Shown here in pieces: positions 1 to 7,172 of a stretch of 32,500 nt of DNA. The notes under the pieces were generated by a model. It did not search any database. It had not been told where the DNA came from and worked only from the letters and a program-made list of their open reading frames with translations. The DNA lies in assembly GCA_905221605.1 (NCBI GenBank), contig CAJNDS010002414.1, forward strand, positions 1-32,500, in the 5' to 3' direction. Source of the stretch: Symbiodinium natans. Lineage: Eukaryota; Sar; Dinophyceae; Suessiales; Symbiodiniaceae. A program made the translations under genes and the position numbers. Every line of letters begins with the position of its first letter. Within the stretch, counting starts at the first letter, position 1.

Positions 1-472
1 AACTGAACACTATAGATGTTTGTGCAGAGGCCTGGACGCAGTCTCTTCCGACTGTTGTGCAAGTTTACCACAAGATCCGAGAAACTCTTCCAGAGTCAGA
101 GCTCTTGAGCAAATATCCTGGCTGGCTCAGCCTCCAAGCAAAACATCTTGTCCGCATCCCCTGAGTCTGACCGGGCAATACCCCAAAGACGTAGTCTTTG
201 CCATTCAGCCTCCCGGGGCTTCTACAGCTTTCTCGACTACATCTAATGCTGAGGGTTCTTCAACGGCATCAGGCATGACTTCCTCTACCTTGGAAGACTC
301 TACTGCTACGACGGCTCCTTCAACGACGTCAGGCATGGCCACTCCGCCTTCAACGACGTCAGGCGTGGCCACTCCGATTGGTGTCGGTGCGCAAGAGGCG
401 AACGAAGCCCTTCCCAGCGGCGCTCCCTTGGCTTTCTGGGCGGTTGCTTATGGTTTGCTTGCCTACTCGTGA
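1..472 (+). pseudogene. 3' end of an upstream array copy, frameshifted
   Basis: This is the last part of an SRCR-protein gene whose body lies left of the window. It matches 4679-5127 and 9334-9776. One A is missing after position 120 (CCTGGCTGG here, CCTGAGCTGG in the other copies). Reading in the gene's frame from position 3 therefore reaches a stop at 162-164, before the Ser/Thr-rich stalk and hydrophobic tail. The lost sequence is still open in the shifted frame up to the normal stop at 470-472. The stalk has the longer form with TAFSTTSN. It is either a recently broken copy or a one-base assembly error; no other lesion is visible in the part seen. Confidence 0.8.
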
Positions 473-1223
473 AGTCTTCGTGAGGTCATATGCAGCCACA
501 TGCTTCAGTGACGGAATCGACAGCAAAGCGCTGCAGGTCTGAGGCATCTCTCATGCTGTACAGGATACTTGCTTAACGATTGGAGGCGGCGAAATGGCGC
601 CTTAATGTGACAAAGCACCTCCAATCGCCTGCTGGTGAATAGCACCTAGAGCCTGGAGTGCCATCCAGGACTTTGCCAACTAAAAAGATTCCATTCAAGA
701 CTTCAGACTTCCTGGCCAAGGGTAAAGTGCTGGCGAGCCTGAGATTTCCTACGTTGTACAGTATGCTTGCTCAACGATCGGAGGCGGCGAAATGGCGCCT
801 TAATGTGACAAAGCACCTCCGTCGCCTGCCTATGAATATTGCATCGAATGCAGCCAAGACTTTGCTTGGAGAAAACGAGCGTATTCAGCAGCTTGCTTGT
901 TTTGCAACATGGTCTTAAGGCCACGCAAGCGTCTTCTTGCAATATTTTGCTGCCTGCGGTTCCCAGCTTTCCCCCAAGCAGCTCGCGGCTACCGATTTTC
1001 TGACGCAGGCCGGTGTTTGCTGGATTCATATAGAATGGCTGCAGTAAACTTGTTGTTAACTGCGTCTAAGCTCCTTGTTCTAGTGACGGTGAGAGGTTCA
1101 GAAGTGCGTGGGTGCACGTATGAGTGCTATGCACGCGCTGGGGCGGCGGCCTCGGGCAATGTCGGGCAATGTCGGTTAATTCCAACCCAACAGAAGTGTG
1201 CAGCTTTGAGGTGGAGGCTCAGC
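473..1223. other. Intergenic spacer and 5' region of array copy 1
   Basis: This spacer runs from the stop codon of the upstream copy to the likely start codon at 1224. Small ORFs here are not supported: copies 1, 2 and 3 differ by indels that are not multiples of three (a 10-nt deletion near 1104 and a 10-nt duplication of GGGCAATGTC near 1160 relative to copy 2). An in-frame ATG at 1035 starts a hydrophobic stretch (MAAVNLLLTASKLLVLVTV), but its frame does not run through to the conserved start in copy 2. No TATA box or other promoter motif could be recognised. Confidence 0.6.
556..820. repeat. 67-bp direct repeat pair inside the spacer
   Basis: Positions 556-622 and 754-820 are near-identical 67-bp segments, 198 bp apart, sharing GGCGGCGAAATGGCGCC and AATGTGACAAAGCACCTCC. 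The same pair occurs at 5211-5277 and 5409-5475. In the third spacer the second member is cut short by a 52-bp deletion at about 10099. The repeat contains the palindrome GGCGCC. Function unknown. Confidence 0.8.
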
Positions 1224-1274
1224 ATGTGCTATCCTATCATCGTGGCAGCGCTTCTGGGAATTACTGCTGGGCAG
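1224..1274 (+). CDS. Probable first coding exon (signal peptide), array copy 1
   Basis: The ATG at 1224 opens MCYPIIVAALLGITAGQ, a compact hydrophobic leader typical of a secretory signal peptide. The same ATG is kept at 5879 and 10488, whereas the sequence just upstream varies by 10-nt indels, so this is the best start. I infer a GC-AG intron from 1275 (CAG|GCAGGT) to 1758 (CTTCAG|GCA). Both ends are phase 0, and the join continues as AIAAATLELTG with good signal-peptidase sites. A GT donor at 1279 (GCAG|GTGTG) is possible but gives the wrong phase. The splice choice is inference; without it the leader ORF ends at 1388. Confidence 0.5.
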
Positions 1275-1710
1275 GCAGGTGTGAAGAATCTTCGCCGCGT
1301 GTTTTCATTGATGTCTTCTTTGCAGGAGGCGGAGCTGAACCTCCCACATGAGCTCGGCCGCTTTCTGTGTGCAACCTGCAGAAGTTGAAAAGTTTTAGAG
1401 ATTTGCTATGTCCGCAGCTTGCCAAGGTGGAACCGGGTTTTCACACACAGCGAGGCGCGCGTCATCAAGTAAGGCACGAGGGCCGTCTGAAAGAATCAGA
1501 CGCAGGTAGGTTAAGCGTGCTTAAGATTGTTAGGTTGTTGGTCTAAGCCAGTTCAGCGTCGCGTCGAAGCAAACTGCAGATATGTAGAAGTTGTAAGGGT
1601 GAGAATGAGTGGATATGAGTGGTGGAGCTTACCAGCTGCAAAAGGAATGCCGTGCCACTGCTAACCGCAGCAGCCAAGCTTGAGAGATAAGCAGTGGCCA
1701 TTCTGTACTC

Positions 1711-2499
1711 GTGATACGAACTCCTGTTGACCTGCCGTTGTCGATGTTGTGCCTTCAGGCAATCGCTGCCGCGACGCTCGAACTCACTGGCACATGCACG
1801 TGGAAAAACCTCAATGGTTTTTGGTATGCAGCCGGCCAGACCGCTTCTGGACACGTCTACTTCCAAAAGGAAGGCGTTGAGAGATCTTGGTGGTCGACGT
1901 GGTCTAGCAGATATGTTAACTCGGTGACACATTTAGTCTTGTACTATGATCCAGAATGCTCTAGTCTGCGTCCGTCCCGTTGGATCATCGCCGAGATGTC
2001 CGACTTTGATTACTCTGCTACGTCGAACCTGGGCGGTAGCTGCCATTCGTATTCTCCAGAGATCTCCTCAAGCGTCTCTTCAGAGTTTCCGACGTCCGGT
2101 GAGTGGAATATGGTATTTGGATATTGCAGTTCAAGCTCGGTGGACAGAATTCTGAACTTCAAGCTCCAAAAGCCACGGCTGGTTGAAGGCTCTGATTTGG
2201 CTGGTCATCTAGAAATATACTTTGAAGGCTCTTGGGCAGCAGTTTGCGCCAATGGTTGGGATGATGTTGACGCGCAAGTTGTCTGCGATGAGTTGGGTCT
2301 TCAAGGTGGTTCTGCCAGCCGTATTTCCAACGCTAGAAATGCAACATCAGTTCTAGATGAGGTGACTTGCAATGGAGATGAGGTTGGTCTTGGTCTTTGT
2401 GCTGGTCGGGTGGGATTGCAATCTTGCACAGAGCTTGCTGCAGTTGAGTGCGAGGCCAGATTTGAAGAACTGTCGGAGTGTGCTTATTGGTTGCTTTAG
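1711..2499 (+). CDS. SRCR-protein copy 1, N-terminal domain plus first SRCR domain
   Basis: This ORF is open from 1711 (a GTG codon, so not a credible eukaryotic start) and its first ATG is at 1744. I read it as an internal exon of about 1759-2454. Residues about 25-150 form a domain with sparse cysteines (GTCTW, YDPEC, GGSCHSY, FGYCSS) and the pattern LNGFWYAAGQTASGHVYFQK; I do not recognise it as a named family. Residues about 156-247 are a scavenger receptor cysteine-rich (SRCR) domain: RLVEGSDLAGHLEIYFEGSW, then GWDDVDAQVVCDELGL, with six cysteines as in group A SRCR domains. Such domains are extracellular binding modules. The ORF ends at a stop at 2497-2499, in the same frame as the next ORF, consistent with a 90-nt intron (2455-2544) carrying a GC donor. 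Confidence 0.85.
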   Translation: MIRTPVDLPLSMLCLQAIAAATLELTGTCTWKNLNGFWYAAGQTASGHVYFQKEGVERSWWSTWSSRYVNSVTHLVLYYDPECSSLRPSRWIIAEMSDFDYSATSNLGGSCHSYSPEISSSVSSEFPTSGEWNMVFGYCSSSSVDRILNFKLQKPRLVEGSDLAGHLEIYFEGSWAAVCANGWDDVDAQVVCDELGLQGGSASRISNARNATSVLDEVTCNGDEVGLGLCAGRVGLQSCTELAAVECEARFEELSECAYWLL

Positions 2500-2517
2500 A
2501 TAGGTTTTGGGTGTATC

Positions 2518-5127
2518 GTGTTGTCTTGTCGTGAGCCTGGGCAGGAGATTCCTATACGACTGGTTGAGGGCAGCAGCCTGGAAGGCGCAGTGGAAATAAG
2601 CTACAACGGTACCTGGTCGGGTATCTGCTCGCAAGGTTGGGATGATGTGGACGCTGCAGTTGCTTGTCGTCATCTGGGGCTGGTTGGTGGTACTGCCTTC
2701 AGCGTGCGAAGAGCGAACGCCTCCGCTCGGATGACTCATGTGCGTTGCGGAGGCGTTGAGGCGAGATTGACAGCTTGTCAAAGTGTTGGACCTCCTCAAG
2801 AATGCTTGGATGAGGACTTTGCTGCAGTCCGCTGCTTGCCCACTAGCACGACGAGCACTGCTACGATGACAAGTACCACGACGAGCACTGCTACGATGAC
2901 AAGTACCACATCGACAGGAAGATTCCAGTGCGAGCCTCCGAGCTTGTTTGGAAGTGAACTGCCAGAACGCGTGGCTTTCCACCCCGAAAAAAACTTCGCC
3001 TTTTGTCGCGAGATATTCACTGGTTCTTCAGGGCAGTCCGTGTATGACGCTTGCATGGATTTCTGCAATCCTGCTGGTGATGCTGCCAAGCTTGCTTTGC
3101 AGGTTGGCGTCAGTCCACGTGGTCTGCATCTGGACCAAGCCAAGGATATCTGCACAAGCGAGATCTTCTTGTATAATTCAAGCTTGGCCGAACTCTGCGA
3201 CGAGCGACGCAATGCCCTGAACATCATTGAAGACAAGGCAGTTGATTTACTTGGTCAGACCTATGTTTTCAAGGCAGAGCAACGGGTGTTCAAGGCGAGT
3301 ATTGCAAAGGCCTCAGCTGACTTGCAAGAGTATCTCCGGGGTGAGGACTTCAGACGAGCGATGGATGATGCCAATGGTCCTCAGAAGGCTAATGTCATGG
3401 TTGAGAAAGTCCAGGAGAAAGTAAGTCTGCTGACAGGTTCTTCGGATGAGCTGCGTGAGTCACTGATCAAGTTAACAACTAGTTCTGACAACCTTGTGGC
3501 AGTGGTCGATCAGCAGCTGAGCATGTTCGAAGAGTTCGTGGAGAAATGTGGGGGTGAATTACTGGCGTTCAAGAATTCCGCTGATGAGGTCATCATGGAT
3601 ATTTGTCACCAGACCGGAAGAAGTTGCTTCGAAACCACGGGCTCTCGCCACATAGGCTGTTGTTGCGGCTTCAACCCAATCCTGGATGCGGATGATGGTC
3701 GCTCAAGTTTGTGTAGCCAAGCCAAAGCGCAAACAGAGGATCAGGTCCAAGAGGCCGAAAATCGACTGAGCCAGCTCGGAGCCAGCGCAAGCTTGCAACT
3801 GGGAGCTTCATATGCTGAGTATGAAAGGGTGTGTCGTGGCCGTCGCCTCCAACGCGAAGATGCGCCTGACGAATTTCCAAGAGTTATTGGTGTTAGGCAG
3901 CTTCAAGATGAGAAATGCCAACGTCTTCCCAATTGGGACTTTGCCAACACTGCTTGGAGTTTGTGCGAACCCAGAGGGGATGATAGACGTGAAGCCAGGA
4001 TGCAGAGCATGCAAGATGCATGTAGAGACTTCTGCGAGGGCTCGACCAATGCAGTGCCACTTCTGATGGGGACGCCAGAGTTCGGCTTTAATGCCACCGC
4101 TATGGAACACATTGCCGCAAGCGTTTTCATCAAGAACGATGCTCGCGTCCAAGAATGTCACGTGTGGTCGCAAGCCTTCAAGGATGTTGAGCAAACCCTC
4201 GCCAGGTTTATGGCTGCCTTGGATATCTTCAACGTAGCCAAGATGTGGTATACCATTCGATTTCAGGCCACTTCCAAGGAAGTGCAGGAGCTGGTGTCTT
4301 CGGCTGCTTTTGAAGCAAACATATCTAGTCAAGGCTTCGCAGCCTACAACAACATCAAGAAGCTCACCCAGACTGGGTCTGCGAAGGATATCCAGGATCA
4401 ATTGTTGAACGCCATCAATGGAGTACGTGTTGAAGCGTCAGCCTTGCAAAAGATGCTTTCTAGTAGCTCCGAGCTGATGCAGCGCTTCCTCGCAGAGTGC
4501 AATGGAGTGTTTCTTGGCCAAGGATCTAATGGGGAGCGATATTTGGACATATGCCGCCAATTCTTGGACCTCTGTGTGGAGGAAGAGGAAGCCTCGCACG
4601 TAGGCTGCTCTTGCGGCTACCACCCCTTCGCCACATTCGGCAATCCGCCTGATTTCAGTATTGGAGGAGCAAGTGATGAACTGAACACTATAGATGTTTG
4701 TGCAGAGGCCTGGACGCAGTCTCTTCCGACTGTTGTGCAAGTTTACCACAAGATCCGAGAAACTCTTCCAGAGTCAGAGCTCTTGAGCAAATATCCTGAG
4801 CTGGCTCAGCCTCCAAGCAAAACATCTTGTCCGCATCCCCTGAGTCTGACCGGGCAATACCCCAAAGACGCAGTCTTTGCCATTCAGCCTCCCGGGGCTT
4901 CTGCTGAGGGTTCTTCAACGGCATCAGGCATGACTACCTCTACCTTGGAAGACTCTACTGCTACGACGGCTCCTTCAACGACGTCAGGCATGGCCACTCC
5001 GCCTTCAACGACGTCAGGCGTGGCCACTCCGATTGGTGTCGGTGCGCAAGAGGCGAACGAAGCCCTTCCCAGCGGCGCTCCCTTGGCTTTCTGGGCGGTT
5101 GCTTATGGTTTGCTTGCCTACTCGTGA
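2518..5127 (+). CDS. SRCR-protein copy 1, second SRCR, duplicated Cys/helical module, Ser/Thr stalk, GPI-like tail
   Basis: The open frame begins at a GTG at 2518; the probable exon starts at 2545 after GGGCAG. Residues about 14-108 are a second six-cysteine SRCR domain (RLVEGSSLEGAVEISYNGTW, GWDDVDAAVACRHLGL). A Thr-rich linker of two 30-bp repeats follows. Residues about 134-460 and 465-780 are two related helical, cysteine-containing modules, each with a DFC motif near its start and HIGCCCGFNP or HVGCSCGYHP near its end. A Ser/Thr-rich stalk with repeated PSTTSG follows, and the protein ends SGAPLAFWAVAYGLLAYS, a hydrophobic tail like a GPI-attachment signal. With the two upstream exons the model gives about 1109 residues. 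It is probably a cell-surface or secreted binding or adhesion protein; the ligand is unknown. Confidence 0.88.
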   Translation: MLSCREPGQEIPIRLVEGSSLEGAVEISYNGTWSGICSQGWDDVDAAVACRHLGLVGGTAFSVRRANASARMTHVRCGGVEARLTACQSVGPPQECLDEDFAAVRCLPTSTTSTATMTSTTTSTATMTSTTSTGRFQCEPPSLFGSELPERVAFHPEKNFAFCREIFTGSSGQSVYDACMDFCNPAGDAAKLALQVGVSPRGLHLDQAKDICTSEIFLYNSSLAELCDERRNALNIIEDKAVDLLGQTYVFKAEQRVFKASIAKASADLQEYLRGEDFRRAMDDANGPQKANVMVEKVQEKVSLLTGSSDELRESLIKLTTSSDNLVAVVDQQLSMFEEFVEKCGGELLAFKNSADEVIMDICHQTGRSCFETTGSRHIGCCCGFNPILDADDGRSSLCSQAKAQTEDQVQEAENRLSQLGASASLQLGASYAEYERVCRGRRLQREDAPDEFPRVIGVRQLQDEKCQRLPNWDFANTAWSLCEPRGDDRREARMQSMQDACRDFCEGSTNAVPLLMGTPEFGFNATAMEHIAASVFIKNDARVQECHVWSQAFKDVEQTLARFMAALDIFNVAKMWYTIRFQATSKEVQELVSSAAFEANISSQGFAAYNNIKKLTQTGSAKDIQDQLLNAINGVRVEASALQKMLSSSSELMQRFLAECNGVFLGQGSNGERYLDICRQFLDLCVEEEEASHVGCSCGYHPFATFGNPPDFSIGGASDELNTIDVCAEAWTQSLPTVVQVYHKIRETLPESELLSKYPELAQPPSKTSCPHPLSLTGQYPKDAVFAIQPPGASAEGSSTASGMTTSTLEDSTATTAPSTTSGMATPPSTTSGVATPIGVGAQEANEALPSGAPLAFWAVAYGLLAYS
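2848..2907 (+). repeat. 30-bp tandem duplication encoding the Thr-rich linker
   Basis: Two adjacent 30-bp units, containing ACGACGAGCACTGCTACGAT, encode the low-complexity linker between the second SRCR domain and the first Cys/helical module. The same pair occurs in copy 2 at about 7503-7562. Its length is a multiple of three, so unit loss or gain keeps the frame. Confidence 0.75.
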
Positions 5128-5878
5128 AGTCTTCGTGAGGTCATATGCAGCCACATGCTTCAGTGACGGAATCGACAGCAAAGCGCTGCAGGTCTGAGGC
5201 ATCTCTCATGCTGTACAGGATACTTGCTTAACGATTGGAGGCGGCGAAATGGCGCCTTAATGTGACAAAGCACCTCCAATCGCCTGCTGGTGAATAGCAC
5301 CTAGAGCCTGGAGTGCCATCCAGGACTTTGCCAACTAAAAAGATTCCATTCAAGACTTCAGACTTCCTGGCCAAGGGTAAAGTGCTGGCGAGCCTGAGAT
5401 TTCCTACGTTGTACAGTATGCTTGCTCAACGATCGGAGGCGGCGAAATGGCGCCTTAATGTGACAAAGCACCTCCGTCGCCTGCCTATGAATATTGCATC
5501 GAATGCAGCCAAGACTTTGCTTGGAGAAAACGAGCGTATTCAGCAGCTTGCTTGTTTTGCAACATGGTCTTAAGGCCACGCAAGCGTCTTCTTGCAATAT
5601 TTTGCTGCCTGCGGTTCCCAGCTTTCCCCCAAGCAACTCGCGGCTACCGATTTTCTGACGCAGGCCGGTGTTTGCTGGATTCATATAGAATGGCTGCAGT
5701 AAACTTGTTGTTAACTGCGTCTAAGCTCCTTGTTCTAGTGACGGTGAGAGGTTCAGAAGCGCGGGCTAGGCTCTGGGTGCACGTATGAGTGCTATGCACG
5801 CGCTGGGGCGGCGGCCTCGGGCAATGTCGGTTAATTCCAACCCAACAGAAGTGTGCAGCTTTGAGGTGGAGGCTCAGC
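5128..5878. other. Intergenic spacer and 5' region of array copy 2
   Basis: This is near-identical to 473-1223, including the 67-bp direct repeat pair. Relative to copy 1 it has a 10-nt insertion (about 5763-5775) and a single rather than double GGGCAATGTC near 5819. The two changes cancel, so the 4655-bp offset is restored. No coding capacity is shared by all copies, and no promoter motif was recognised. Confidence 0.6.
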
Positions 5879-5929
5879 ATGTGCTATCCTATCATCGTGG
5901 CAGCGCTTCTGGGAATTACTGCTGGGCAG
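5879..5929 (+). CDS. Probable first coding exon (signal peptide), array copy 2
   Basis: Same sequence and reasoning as the leader exon at 1224: MCYPIIVAALLGITAGQ followed by a likely GC donor. The upstream frame is broken in this copy, so translation could not have begun at the earlier ATG at about 5690 and still read into this leader without splicing. This supports the ATG at 5879 as the start. Confidence 0.5.
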
Positions 5930-6365
5930 GCAGGTGTGAAGAATCTTCGCCGCGTGTTTTCATTGATGTCTTCTTTGCAGGAGGCGGAGCTGAACCTCCC
6001 ACATGAGCTCGGCCGCTTTCTGAGTGCAACCTGCAGAAGTTGAAAAGTTTTAGAGATTTGCTATGTCCGCAGCTTGCCAAGGTGGAACCGGGTTTTCACA
6101 CACAGCGAGGCGCGCGTCATCAAGTAAGGCACGAGGGCCGTCTGAAAGAATCAGACGCAGGTAGGTTAAGCGTGCTTAAGATTGTTAGGTTGTTGGTCTA
6201 AGCCAGTTCAGCGTCGCGTCGAAGCAAACTGCAGATATGTAGAAGTTGTAAGGGTGAGAATGAGTGGATATGAGTGGTGGAGCTTACCAGCTGCAAAAGG
6301 AATGCCGTGCCACTGCTAACCGCAGCAGCCAAGCTTGAGAGATAAGCAGTGGCCATTCTGTACTC

Positions 6366-7154
6366 GTGATACGAACTCCTGTTGACCTGCCGTTGTCGAT
6401 GTTGTGCCTTCAGGCAATCGCTGCCGCGACGCTCGAACTCACTGGCACATGCACGTGGAAAAACCTCAATGGTTTTTGGTATGCAGCCGGCCAGACCGCT
6501 TCTGGACACGTCTACTTCCAAAAGGAAGGCGTTGAGAGATCTTGGTGGTCGACGTGGTCTAGCAGATATGTTAACTCGGTGACACATTTAGTCTTGTACT
6601 ATGATCCAGAATGCTCTAGTCTGCGTCCGTCCCGTTGGATCATCGCCGAGATGTCCGACTTTGATTACTCTGCTACGTCGAACCTGGGCGGTAGCTGCCA
6701 TTCGTATTCTCCAGAGATCTCCTCAAGCGTCTCTTCAGAGTTTCCGACGTCCGGTGAGTGGAATATGGTATTTGGATATTGCAGTTCAAGGTCGGTGGAC
6801 AGAATTCTGAACTTCAAGCTCCAAAAGCCACGGCTGGTTGAAGGCTCTGATTTGGCTGGTCATCTAGAAATATACTTTGAAGGCTCTTGGGCAGCAGTTT
6901 GCGCCAATGGTTGGGATGATGTTGACGCGCAAGTTGTCTGCGATGAGTTGGGTCTTCAAGGTGGTTCTGCCAGCCGTATTTCCAACGCTAGAAATGCAAC
7001 ATCAGTTCTAGATGAGGTGACTTGCAATGGAGATGAGGTTGGTCTTGGTCTTTGTGCTGGTCGGGTGGGATTGCAATCTTGCACAGAGCTTGCTGCAGTT
7101 GAGTGCGAGGCCAGATTTGAAGAACTGTCGGAGTGTGCTTATTGGTTGCTTTAG
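6366..7154 (+). CDS. SRCR-protein copy 2, N-terminal domain plus first SRCR domain
   Basis: This equals 1711-2499 apart from one amino acid change seen (Ser to Arg, AGC to AGG near 6790, giving SSRSVDR). The first codon of the open frame is GTG and the first ATG is at 6399; the probable exon is 6414-7109. It has the same six-cysteine SRCR domain and the same in-frame stop before the next ORF, again implying removal of a short intron (about 7110-7199). Confidence 0.85.
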   Translation: MIRTPVDLPLSMLCLQAIAAATLELTGTCTWKNLNGFWYAAGQTASGHVYFQKEGVERSWWSTWSSRYVNSVTHLVLYYDPECSSLRPSRWIIAEMSDFDYSATSNLGGSCHSYSPEISSSVSSEFPTSGEWNMVFGYCSSRSVDRILNFKLQKPRLVEGSDLAGHLEIYFEGSWAAVCANGWDDVDAQVVCDELGLQGGSASRISNARNATSVLDEVTCNGDEVGLGLCAGRVGLQSCTELAAVECEARFEELSECAYWLL

Positions 7155-7172
7155 ATAGGTTTTGGGTGTATC

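Noticed and set aside
897-1388. 163-codon ORF with a hydrophobic N-terminus upstream of the SRCR gene
   Set aside because: The frame is broken by 10-nt indels in copy 2, so it is not conserved. Only the leader from 1224 is kept.
2353-2982. Long minus-strand ORF (209 codons) opposite the SRCR domains, repeated at 7008-7637
   Set aside because: It lies over a well-supported plus-strand gene, has no recognisable domain, and its conservation between copies merely follows the DNA duplication.
3808-4401. Minus-strand ORF of 197 codons opposite the Cys/helical modules
   Set aside because: It is a shadow of the plus-strand coding frame; no motif, and the plus strand has clear domain structure.
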